DNA from: Halieaceae bacterium
GTDB lineage: Bacteria; Pseudomonadota; Gammaproteobacteria; Pseudomonadales; Halieaceae
Assembly: GCA_003523185.1 (NCBI GenBank)
Contig: DPGN01000047.1
Location: 1-22,541, forward strand
Reading direction: 5' to 3'
DNA length: 22,541 nucleotides
A program made the translations under genes and the position numbers. Position 1 is the stretch's first letter, and every line of letters starts with the position of its first letter. Shown piece after piece: positions 15,713-22,541 of this stretch. A model generated the notes under the pieces. The model did not search any database. It was not told where the DNA came from and saw nothing but the letters and a program-made list of their open reading frames with translations.

Positions 15713-16879
15713 ATGAGCCTGACTTTTGACTCCGCCCGCATTCCAAACCCGCATTTGACCGAGGATCACTTGGCTTGGCGAGACGCGCTTCGGCGTTTTA
15801 TCGACAAGGAAATCATGCCGTATGCAGAGGATTGGGACGAGGCTGGTCATATCCCCATCGAGCTTTGGCCGAAGGCTGCCGAAGTAGGGCTTCTCGGCGC
15901 TGGTTATCCGGAGCAATACGGCGGCATGGAAACCGACAGCTGGCACAACTGGATCGTCAATGAGGAGCTGTCACGTGTGGGCGTGGGCGGCTTATCAGCA
16001 TCACTCATGGTTCACGGCATTGGCCTACCCCCGGTTATCAACTGGGGAACTGAGGAGATGAAAGCTGAGATCGCACCACCGGTACTGCGTGGTGAGTCCT
16101 GGATCTCGCTGGGCATCACCGAGCCTGGTGGGGGCTCGGATGTGGCGAGCTTGAAAACCACGGCAGTACGCGACGGCGATCACTACATTGTGAACGGTTC
16201 GAAAACCTATATCACGGGCGGTATGCGCGCCAACTACGTGTCTACCGCGGTGCGAACCGGAGGCGAGGGTGCGACGGGCGTTTCGATGTTGCTCATCCCA
16301 ACCGACACAGAGGGCTTCTCGCGAACGCCACTTGATAAAAAGATGGGTTGGTGGGCGTCAGACACGGCGACACTTTATTTCGACAACGTCCGAGTCCCTG
16401 TCTCGAACCTCATCGGACAGGAGAATCAGGGCTTTAAGGTCATCATGACGAACTTCAATTCGGAGCGCATGGGCATGGCCGCCTCTATGGAGGCCTTTGG
16501 TCGCGTATGTATGGAGGAGGCGGTTGCCTGGGCGACCGAGCGTCAAACCTTCGGTAAGCGTTTGGCGGACCACCAGGTTATTCGGCACAAGATTGCTATG
16601 ATGAAGCAGAAGCTCAACGCGACTCAGGCGTACATTCGTATCTGTTACGAAGCCATTGAGGCGGGCGAGCCCAACGCCGGCGATATTGCGCTGTTAAAGG
16701 TACAAGCGAGTGAAGTCATGGAGTTCTGCGCGCGCGAGGCCATGCAGATTCTGGGTGGCGTTGGCTACATGCGCGGTAATCGCGTTGAGCGGATCTACCG
16801 CGAGGTTAGAGTCAATGCGATCGGCGGTGGCTCCGAAGAGATAATGAGAGATTTAGCGAGCCGTCAGTACGGGCTCTAA
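15713..16879 (+). CDS. Acyl-CoA dehydrogenase (complete, long-chain/isovaleryl-like active site)
   Basis: FAD-dependent alpha,beta-desaturation of an acyl-CoA thioester, passing electrons to ETF; 388 residues, the normal homotetrameric length. The FAD-contact stretch ITEPGGGSDVASLKTTA lies at 135-151, and RQTFGKRLADHQ (277-288) is the conserved Arg-Gln-x-Phe-Gly motif. Near the C-terminus is LGGVGYMRGNRVERIYR, then GGGSEEIM (371-378). The likely catalytic base is Glu251 in FNSERMGMAA. It sits where long-chain acyl-CoA and isovaleryl-CoA dehydrogenases have theirs, rather than at the C-terminal position of medium-chain enzymes. First gene of a three-gene operon. The substrate is not predictable. 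Confidence 0.93.
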   Translation: MSLTFDSARIPNPHLTEDHLAWRDALRRFIDKEIMPYAEDWDEAGHIPIELWPKAAEVGLLGAGYPEQYGGMETDSWHNWIVNEELSRVGVGGLSASLMVHGIGLPPVINWGTEEMKAEIAPPVLRGESWISLGITEPGGGSDVASLKTTAVRDGDHYIVNGSKTYITGGMRANYVSTAVRTGGEGATGVSMLLIPTDTEGFSRTPLDKKMGWWASDTATLYFDNVRVPVSNLIGQENQGFKVIMTNFNSERMGMAASMEAFGRVCMEEAVAWATERQTFGKRLADHQVIRHKIAMMKQKLNATQAYIRICYEAIEAGEPNAGDIALLKVQASEVMEFCAREAMQILGGVGYMRGNRVERIYREVRVNAIGGGSEEIMRDLASRQYGL

Positions 16880-16899
16880 CAATAAGACAGGTGAATGAT

Positions 16900-18105
16900 A
16901 TGAGTGCAACCGACACGAGCTTGCAGAACTTTCAAGCCGACATCGACAAGTGGATGTTAGAGAACGTACCCAAGAAGCCTGGCTTCCTGCTGCCGCTGAC
17001 GTTTCTGGAAGTCGGCACTGAGCAGCAGCTGGACTTTCTCCGCGAGTGGCAGCACAAGTTATGGAGCGCAGGATTCCTTGGTATGCACTGGCCAACGGAA
17101 TACGGCGGTCAAGGTGCTGACCCCGCCTATCAGGGCATCGTCGACAAAGCCTTGGGTGCTCACAACGCACCGATCATTTTTAACACCATCGGTCTTAACT
17201 GGACTGGGCCATTGTTGCTCGATGTGGGTACCGAGGAAGATCGCAAGCGTTACATCAAAAACATTCTGACCGGAGATGAAATCTGGTGTCAGGGTTTCTC
17301 GGAGCCAGACCATGGCTCCGACCTCGGTAATGTGCAGACAAGAGCGGTTCGCGATGGTGAAGAGTTCATTGTGAATGGCAGCAAGATTTGGACGACACTC
17401 GGCAATTATGCGGACCACATGATTTTGCTGGCGCGAACCGATACCAGCACGGCCAGAAAATACGACGGTCTGTCGTTCTTCCTAGCCCCAATGAAAGTTG
17501 CCGGTGTTGAGGCGCGGCCCATTAGAAAAGTGACGGGTGAGTACGGCTTTAACGAGACCTTCTTCACCGACGCGCGGATTCCCGAATCTTGCCTGCTGGG
17601 CGATGAGGGCGGTGGTTGGAGAATGGCGATGAAAACGCTCGAGTACGAGCGAGGTGTAATTGCAGGTCAGGCCAGCGCTCACTCGATGCAGTCGATTGGT
17701 CTCGAAGACCTGATGGACGCTATGCATGACTTTGAGCGAGATGGCGCTCCCATTCTGGAAGACGCCATGATCCGCGATGAGCTCGTTAAACTGGCGATTG
17801 AAGCGAAGGCGAATTCGATTAGTGATCGACGGGCGGGGATCCCTGCACTGAACACCGACTACCCGTTCGGCATTGCCCTGTCGAACAAGTACCGACACAC
17901 CGAATACGCGCGACGGCTCAAAATGATGGGTGCCCACGTTCAGGGTGCGCAAGGAGCGCTCTTTATGGACGACGATAAGGCGTACATGGGTGGATTCTGG
18001 CAGCGCGCTTACTTTGCCAACTTTGGCACCACTATTGGCGGGGGTACCACTCAGATTCAAGCCAACATTATTGGCGAGCACGTGCTCGGCCTGCCCAAGT
18101 CGTAA
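16900..18105 (+). CDS. Acyl-CoA dehydrogenase, probable catalytic subunit of a heteromeric pair
   Basis: FAD-dependent acyl-CoA dehydrogenase, 401 residues. The fold is recognised by WPTEYGGQGADPAYQ (64-78), FSEPDHGSDLGNVQTRAV (133-150), FIVNGSKIWTT (156-166) and the ending IGGGTTQIQANIIGEHVLGLP (379-399), a form common in FadE proteins that work as unlike pairs. Glu250 in TLEYERGVIAG is at the long-chain-type catalytic position. ATG 16900 is preferred over GTG 16891 because AGG at 16888-16890 is nine bases before the ATG but touches the GTG. It starts 20 bases after the first dehydrogenase. Its stop codon overlaps the ribosome-binding site of the next gene. Confidence 0.91.
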   Translation: MSATDTSLQNFQADIDKWMLENVPKKPGFLLPLTFLEVGTEQQLDFLREWQHKLWSAGFLGMHWPTEYGGQGADPAYQGIVDKALGAHNAPIIFNTIGLNWTGPLLLDVGTEEDRKRYIKNILTGDEIWCQGFSEPDHGSDLGNVQTRAVRDGEEFIVNGSKIWTTLGNYADHMILLARTDTSTARKYDGLSFFLAPMKVAGVEARPIRKVTGEYGFNETFFTDARIPESCLLGDEGGGWRMAMKTLEYERGVIAGQASAHSMQSIGLEDLMDAMHDFERDGAPILEDAMIRDELVKLAIEAKANSISDRRAGIPALNTDYPFGIALSNKYRHTEYARRLKMMGAHVQGAQGALFMDDDKAYMGGFWQRAYFANFGTTIGGGTTQIQANIIGEHVLGLPKS

Positions 18106-18117
18106 GGAGGTCGAGTG

Positions 18118-19245
18118 ATGAGCGCCATTATTGGAAGTAAGAAGATCGATTTTTCCGAAGAGCAGGGCATGCTGCTCGACGTTGCGCGGGAATTCGTGAA
18201 GGACAAATCGCCCGGCAGCGAAGTCAGGAAACTGCTCGAGAGTGAAGCTGGCTTCTCGGAGCCTGTCTGGCAGGAGCTGGTAGACCTCGGTTGGACTGGT
18301 ATCAACCTCCCCGAATCTGTGGGTGGTTCCGGGCTTGGGATTGCCGCTTTGATTCCCGTTGTTGAGTCGATGGGTAAAGGACTGATGGGTACGCCGCTGG
18401 TGTCGACGGTGTTGGCGGCGGAGCTCATTCGCCGAGCCGGTGGTATTGCCGAGGAAGATGTACTCGAAGATATTTCCGGCGGCTGTGCTGCGACCGTTGC
18501 CTATCTAGACGGTAGCGACTGGGGTGGCGCCAATACGGGCGTCAGCGTTGATGAGAACGGTGTGCTGTCTGGTAGTAAGTTCATGGTGCCCGATGCGGCG
18601 CAAGCAACGTGGATTGCGGTTGTCGGGTCGAATGCCGAAGGTGATTCGGTTATAGCGCTCGTGGCGGGCAGCGATGTTGCGGCACAGGCGAAAGCATCCC
18701 ACGCGCTCATTGATCTCACCAAGCGCGCGACAACGATCGACTTTACCGGCGTCAAAGCGCAACGCGTTCTTTCGGGTGACAAGGTGGCCTCGGCCATCCG
18801 AGATTACCTGCTAATTGGCGCGCTGTTGACGGCTGCAGAGGCGGTGGGTTCCACCTCCGCGTGTCTGGCCGGCATTGTTGATTACCTCAAGACACGAAAG
18901 CAGTTCGGCAAACTGATCGGTTCGTTTCAGGCGTTAAAGCACCCTACTGTTGATATCTATGTGGGCATGGAGCACTCCCGGTCACTGGTCTATCACGCAT
19001 CCAGTGAGATTGACGACGGTCCCCTGAGTGCTGAGGCGGAAGTTGCCTGTCGCATGGCGAAGGCCAAAGCGTCAGACACCATCCAATATGCGGGTGATCG
19101 ATCGGTGCAATTCCACGGCGGTTTTGGTTTTACCTGGGAGTGTGATTCGTCGCTCTTTATTCGACGCGCGGCCTGGAGCCAACAGCAATTCGGTGACGCA
19201 ATGCATCATCGCAAGCGTTTGGCACCGCTTTTATTAGACAGCTAG
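18118..19245 (+). CDS. Acyl-CoA dehydrogenase-like protein, probable non-catalytic partner subunit
   Basis: Acyl-CoA dehydrogenase fold, 375 residues. N-terminal helices are FSEEQGMLLDVAREFVKD (12-29), then WTGINLPESVGGSGLG (59-74). Further on come TRKQFGKLIGSFQALKH (259-275) and QFHGGFGFTWECDSSLFIRR (331-350). Counting back from the shared FGK, the place of the catalytic Glu of the two upstream enzymes is Gly234. No Glu occurs at the medium-chain-type C-terminal position either (QQQFGDAMHHR). The central FAD-binding stretch is also weak. This fits the partner subunit of alpha2beta2 dehydrogenases known from actinobacterial steroid side-chain breakdown. AAGGAGG (18104-18110) overlaps the previous stop. 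ATG 18118 is preferred over GTG 18115 by spacing. Confidence 0.88.
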   Translation: MSAIIGSKKIDFSEEQGMLLDVAREFVKDKSPGSEVRKLLESEAGFSEPVWQELVDLGWTGINLPESVGGSGLGIAALIPVVESMGKGLMGTPLVSTVLAAELIRRAGGIAEEDVLEDISGGCAATVAYLDGSDWGGANTGVSVDENGVLSGSKFMVPDAAQATWIAVVGSNAEGDSVIALVAGSDVAAQAKASHALIDLTKRATTIDFTGVKAQRVLSGDKVASAIRDYLLIGALLTAAEAVGSTSACLAGIVDYLKTRKQFGKLIGSFQALKHPTVDIYVGMEHSRSLVYHASSEIDDGPLSAEAEVACRMAKAKASDTIQYAGDRSVQFHGGFGFTWECDSSLFIRRAAWSQQQFGDAMHHRKRLAPLLLDS

Positions 19246-19282
19246 TGTTGGGTAGCCAGTGCCGAATCGCTAGGTCCTATAG

Positions 19283-19296
19283 AGCCCCCGGGGGCT
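19283..19296. repeat. Perfect 14-bp palindrome after the acyl-CoA dehydrogenase operon
   Basis: AGCCCCCGGGGGCT is fully self-complementary and lies 37 bases after the last dehydrogenase stop. No T run follows. It could be a weak or Rho-assisted terminator hairpin or a protein-binding site. The surrounding gap (19246-19422) has no gene and no clear promoter. Confidence 0.5.
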
Positions 19297-19422
19297 TCCG
19301 TACTGACGCTGTCGGTTAGTGGTATAAGGAAGAAAACGGTCCTGCGATCGTTGTCTGGTCCTGTCTAACCTTATTAACCCCTTGCATGGGTCTGAAGCGT
19401 GGTGAGCGTCGTAACCCTTGCC

Positions 19423-20949
19423 ATGAATGAATCCAAAGTCATCCTCGTCCTCGGCGACCAACTTAACCTCAACCAGCCTGCCTTAGAGCAGGCCGAGCCG
19501 GGGCGCGACATTATCGTGCTCGCCGAGGTCGCTGAAGAGGCCACCTATGTTCGCCATAACCGACACAAGATTACGTTGCTGTTTGCTGCCATGCGTCACT
19601 TACGTTTCGAGCTTGAGGCGCTAGGACACAGCGTCTACTACATCGCCATCGATCAAGGCGTGTCGAGTCTAGAAGAAGCGGTTCGTAACGTCCTGGCGCA
19701 GACCGCCGCTACCGAAGTCGTTGTCTGTGAGCCGGGAGAATATCGCCTCGTGGATCAGATGCGGACTACTTGGCCATCCTCGCTCGGTGTTCCGGTGACG
19801 GTTCTTGAGGATGATCGGTTTTTGGCATCCCATGTCGATTTCGAGGGCTGGGCTCGCGGCAAAAAGCAGCTTCGCATGGAGTTCTTCTATCGCAAGATGC
19901 GCGAGCGCTATCAGCTTTTGATGGATGACGGTCAGCCGGCCGGTGGCAAGTGGAACTACGACGCCGATAATCGTTCGGGTTGGCGTAATCAGCGGGAGAT
20001 TCCAGGGCGTCCGGACGTGCCTGTCGATGACATTACATCAACCGTGATTGCTGAGGTTAATCAACGGTTCCCCAACAACCCCGGCAATTTGAGTCAGTTC
20101 CGACTGGCCGTGACCCGAAGTGAGGCAGAGCGTCAGTTCGATTGGTTTGTAAACCACGCGCTAGCAGATTTTGGGACGTACCAAGATGCGCTGGTTGAAG
20201 AATCACCATGGGTCTTCCACGGCTTGATCTCCATGTACATCAACTGTGGGCTGCTTGACCCACTCGCGGTCTGTCAGCGCGTCGAGATCGCCTGGCGAGA
20301 GGGTGACTGCTCGCTCTCTGCTGCGGAAGGCTTCATACGGCAGGTGTTGGGGTGGCGCGAATACATACGCGGCATTTATTGGTTACTGATGCCCGAGTAC
20401 AAAACCCGAAATACATTGAGTGCAACGCGTCCGCTGCCTGATTTTTTCTGGGATGCGAATACCGATATGCGCTGCTTGAGCCGCGCAATAGAACAATCGC
20501 TCGATCATGGCTATGCCCATCACATTCAGCGCCTGATGGTCATTGGTAACTTTGCACTCTTGGCAGGTCTCGATGTCATGGAGGTCTGTGACTGGTATCT
20601 CGGTGTCTATGTGGACGCTTACGAGTGGGTAGAACTACCCAATACCCTCGGTATGGCCTTGTATGGCGACAATGCAGTTATCGCCAGTAAGCCTTACGCT
20701 GCCAGTGGTAAGTACATTCAGAAGCAGGGCAACCACTGTCAGCAGTGTCGTTACAAGCCATCTAAGACCACCGGTCCCGACGCCTGTCCCTACAACAGTC
20801 TCTATTGGCGTTTTATTGATCGCCATCTCGATAACTTGGGTAGCAACCCGAGAATGGGTTTGATCGCTGCGAACTGGCGTAAGCGCGATCCCGAAGAGCG
20901 AGCCGTTATCGTGCAGTGGGCCGATAAAATGATTGAAGAGTGGGCCTAG
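19423..20949 (+). CDS. Iron-sulfur bacterial cryptochrome/photolyase (FeS-BCP, prokaryotic (6-4) photolyase type)
   Basis: Light-driven repair of (6-4) pyrimidine photoproducts with FAD, in the family of Agrobacterium PhrB. It has 508 residues from ATG 19423, close to PhrB length. The start is VILVLGDQLN, and HHIQRLMVIGNFALL is the FAD-region hallmark. Four cysteines fit the [4Fe-4S] ligands: Cys351, then Cys439, Cys442 and Cys455 (CQQC followed by DACPYN). The spacings 88, 3 and 13 equal those of PhrB Cys346/434/437/450. The frame is open from GTG 19399, but the family begins at ATG 19423. No strong ribosome-binding site is seen. It converges on the DUF2256 and cry-DASH pair, and its stop touches the DUF2256 stop. 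Confidence 0.93.
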   Translation: MNESKVILVLGDQLNLNQPALEQAEPGRDIIVLAEVAEEATYVRHNRHKITLLFAAMRHLRFELEALGHSVYYIAIDQGVSSLEEAVRNVLAQTAATEVVVCEPGEYRLVDQMRTTWPSSLGVPVTVLEDDRFLASHVDFEGWARGKKQLRMEFFYRKMRERYQLLMDDGQPAGGKWNYDADNRSGWRNQREIPGRPDVPVDDITSTVIAEVNQRFPNNPGNLSQFRLAVTRSEAERQFDWFVNHALADFGTYQDALVEESPWVFHGLISMYINCGLLDPLAVCQRVEIAWREGDCSLSAAEGFIRQVLGWREYIRGIYWLLMPEYKTRNTLSATRPLPDFFWDANTDMRCLSRAIEQSLDHGYAHHIQRLMVIGNFALLAGLDVMEVCDWYLGVYVDAYEWVELPNTLGMALYGDNAVIASKPYAASGKYIQKQGNHCQQCRYKPSKTTGPDACPYNSLYWRFIDRHLDNLGSNPRMGLIAANWRKRDPEERAVIVQWADKMIEEWA

Positions 20950-21099
20950 CTATTGCTTTTTCTTCAGCGTGTAACGACGGCCCGAGCAACGTTTCGAGCA
21001 ATACACCACAGAGTCCCAGTTGAGCTTCCACTTCGCACGCCAAGCGAACGGACGATCACACACAGGGCAGACTTTGGTGGGTAGATCAGACTTTTTCAC
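20950..21099 (-). CDS. DUF2256 small zinc-ribbon-like protein
   Basis: A 49-residue basic protein of unknown function. The family is recognised from KVCPVCDRPFAWRAKW and VVYCSKRC: a Cys-x2-Cys and a Cys-x3-Cys that could hold one zinc ion, followed by a lysine/arginine-rich tail. DUF2256 genes are often found beside photolyases, which matches this position. The frame stays open upstream to 21192, but that part is the cry-DASH gene in another frame. The start is taken as GTG 21097-21099, which gives the usual family length and overlaps the end of cry-DASH by 14 bases, so translation is probably coupled. The Trp-rich centre (FAWRAKWKLNWD) might contact nucleic acid or a partner protein; that is inference. 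Confidence 0.82.
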   Translation of the reverse strand: MKKSDLPTKVCPVCDRPFAWRAKWKLNWDSVVYCSKRCSGRRYTLKKKQ

Positions 21100-22390
21100 T
21101 GTCGATGGGCCAGTCGGCCTCGTCGGTGATGTAGTCGGGTTGCAGTGGTCGAACACCGCCCCACTTAGCCACAAAAATGCCGTATGGATCATGCTCGGCC
21201 GTTTGCTTTCCTAGATTGAAATGACGCCCACCTCGCGGATCGCTTCCTACCCCCGCAATGTACTGCCAGTTCCCATAGTTGCTTCCGACGTCATAGTCGA
21301 TCAGATGTTTCTCAAAAAAGGCCGCCCCGAACCGCCAGTCACCCTGCAATTCGTTGATAAGACAGCTCGCCGCGATTTGACGCCCGCGGTTGCTCATCCA
21401 GCCGGTAGCCACCAACTGTCGCATCAAGGCATTGACGATGGGGTAGTTGGTGTCACCTGCGCACCAGCGCGCGAAATTGCGTGGCTCGAAGCTGGACCGT
21501 CGCGGCTTACCCGTTAACCCTGAGAGCAGGAATAGTGCCTTACCATCAACCTCGGCGCGCCAGTAGAAGAATTCGCGCCACAGCAATTCGAAAAACAGCC
21601 AATACGTGGACTCGTTGGCGACTTCATTTTTCTCGAAATCAAAAATGGTATGCGCTACCTCACGAACTGACAGATTGCCGTTGGCTAGCCAGGGGGAGAA
21701 GGTGCTTGAACCATCAAATCCATCCAGGCAATTACGCGTTAGTTTGTACTGTGTGATGGATTTATCGTCCCAGATAAATTGCTTAACCCGTCTCAGACCT
21801 GCCCGGCGACCCCCTGGGAGTGGTAAGCCAGGGTGTGGTTTGTGCATGGAGGGCGGAATGGCATCGAACTGTGCCGAGGGTGGCGGTGGAAGTTGTTCTG
21901 GTGCTGACTTTGGACCTCTGACGTTCAGTTTTTCGACCTTTCGTCGGAAGGGGGAGAACACCTTTGGTAGGTCTTCAAGTGGCATTGGCAAGTCAGCTTC
22001 AGTGAATAAGGTATTGCCGCGATGGATTTGAATGGGGATATCCAGCTTTGCCGCCAGATAAGCGATGGATTGCTTTTCTTCCCAGCCCGGATGGTCACTG
22101 ACGCTGACCTCGGTGATGCCGTAACGTTCGACGAGGTGCGGTATGACCAGTTCGGGAGATCCCTCCAGAACCAGAAGATCTTGACCTAGCGCACGAAGTT
22201 CTTGTCTGAGCTCTATCAACGACTCACGCAAAAAACGGTCTCGCTGCGCACCAATACCTGTGAGGTTGCACCATGGTTTTGGCTTGGGCATGAGGAACAG
22301 GCATAGCAACGAGTCTGCGGCCGCATGGCTGGCGAGCGCAGGGTTGTCGTTGAGTCGCAGGTCGGTTCGGAACCAGTGAAGATGACGCAT
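21086..22390 (-). CDS. cry: Cryptochrome DASH (photolyase-family flavoprotein)
   Basis: Photolyase/cryptochrome family protein of 434 residues. DASH-type members repair cyclobutane dimers mainly in single-stranded DNA and may act as light sensors. The N-terminal Rossmann-like antenna domain begins HLHWFRTDLRLNDNPAL. The FAD domain has SSTFSPWLANGNLS (228-241), FFELLWREFFYW (266-277) and GWMSNRGRQIAASCLINEL (330-348). The DASH-specific ending is SNYGNWQYIAGVGSDPRGG (370-388), then RHFNLGKQ and DPYGIF. This clearly separates it from ordinary class I CPD photolyase. Start ATG is at 22388-22390. No convincing promoter is seen in 22391-22541. The 3' end overlaps the DUF2256 start. Confidence 0.94.
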   Translation of the reverse strand: MRHLHWFRTDLRLNDNPALASHAAADSLLCLFLMPKPKPWCNLTGIGAQRDRFLRESLIELRQELRALGQDLLVLEGSPELVIPHLVERYGITEVSVSDHPGWEEKQSIAYLAAKLDIPIQIHRGNTLFTEADLPMPLEDLPKVFSPFRRKVEKLNVRGPKSAPEQLPPPPSAQFDAIPPSMHKPHPGLPLPGGRRAGLRRVKQFIWDDKSITQYKLTRNCLDGFDGSSTFSPWLANGNLSVREVAHTIFDFEKNEVANESTYWLFFELLWREFFYWRAEVDGKALFLLSGLTGKPRRSSFEPRNFARWCAGDTNYPIVNALMRQLVATGWMSNRGRQIAASCLINELQGDWRFGAAFFEKHLIDYDVGSNYGNWQYIAGVGSDPRGGRHFNLGKQTAEHDPYGIFVAKWGGVRPLQPDYITDEADWPIDSEKV

Positions 22391-22541
22391 GCAGAGAGGC
22401 CTTGTGATGAGTGGTTACTGTACAAGAGGTCGATGCGACGATGATGAGGGTCGAGACACTTCAAGTCGGACGTAGGCTCGACGCGCAACCCGGCTTTGTT
22501 TTGCATTTAGGGCGAATGCGAGTCTATTCTTCTTCGCGCGT
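22391..22541. other. Non-coding right edge upstream of cry-DASH
   Basis: No supportable gene is seen in these 151 bases. On the minus strand TTGTACAGTAA (22425-22415) contains the palindrome TGTACA about 30 bases before the cry-DASH ATG and could be part of a promoter or operator, but no clear -35/-10 pair is visible. At the very edge a minus-strand reading gives a few codons and then TAG (22527-22529), which may be the tail of a further gene outside the window. This cannot be confirmed. Confidence 0.3.

Noticed and set aside
17482..18081. Open frame of 199 codons on the minus strand inside the second acyl-CoA dehydrogenase
   Set aside because: Antisense shadow of a well-supported gene; no known motif and no ribosome-binding site.
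18115..18117. GTG as start of the third acyl-CoA dehydrogenase, and GTG 16891 for the second
   Set aside because: In both cases the ribosome-binding stretch is too close to the GTG and at normal distance from the ATG just after it.
22216..22506. Minus-strand open frame overlapping the start of cry-DASH and reaching into the right edge
   Set aside because: It runs in another frame across the conserved cry-DASH N-terminus and has no recognisable domain.
1..22541. CRISPR array, IS element, prophage, toxin-antitoxin pair or defence island
   Set aside because: No regularly spaced repeats of suitable length, no transposase or integrase reading frame, and nearly all sequence is accounted for by housekeeping or metabolic genes.

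Overview
The window looks like chromosomal DNA from a free-living, probably marine, gammaproteobacterium with mid-50s % GC (estimated by eye). The support is the conserved block ispB <-> rplU-rpmA-obgE-proB, a FabA-type dehydratase, a bifunctional ManC, several acyl-CoA dehydrogenases and two photolyase-family genes. An OM60/NOR5- or SAR92-like lineage would fit, but that is inference. No tRNA, rRNA, IS element, prophage or CRISPR array is visible. Coding density is high and no gap between genes exceeds about 235 bases.

Layout. (1) 1-455: fabA on the minus strand, running off the left edge. (2) 677-4318: manC-galU-manB, a sugar-nucleotide operon making GDP-mannose and UDP-glucose, probably for surface polysaccharide. 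(3) 4451-6844: an aldo/keto reductase and a thiolase, each with its own leader; the thiolase ends in a strong terminator. (4) 7008-7622: an AT-richer orphan LuxR-type regulator with a shortened, altered autoinducer-binding-like domain. (5) 7737-10313, minus strand: ispB-pgi, 3 bases apart. (6) 10546-14374: rplU-rpmA, a terminator, then obgE-proB-ZIP transporter, with a small 11-bp tandem repeat at the end of the transporter gene. (7) 14473-15552, minus strand: hemH, divergent from (8) 15713-19245: three acyl-CoA dehydrogenases in one operon behind a near-consensus sigma70 promoter. The second and third look like a heteromeric pair. (9) 19423-22390: a photorepair cluster. An iron-sulfur (6-4)-type photolyase on the plus strand converges on a minus-strand pair, cry-DASH and a 49-codon DUF2256 zinc-ribbon protein. 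The stop codons of the converging genes touch.

How the genes work together. Pgi, ManC, ManB and GalU connect fructose-6-P and glucose-6-P to the activated sugars GDP-mannose and UDP-glucose. The thiolase and the acyl-CoA dehydrogenases belong to beta-oxidation-type acyl-CoA breakdown. The two photolyase-family proteins and the DUF2256 protein form a light-dependent repair group, as expected in sunlit water. The least ordinary items are the altered LuxR solo, the acyl-CoA dehydrogenase pair in which one partner lacks the usual glutamate, the photolyase/DUF2256 cluster, the Pgi active-site substitution, and the 11-bp repeat. None of these proves a new system from sequence alone.
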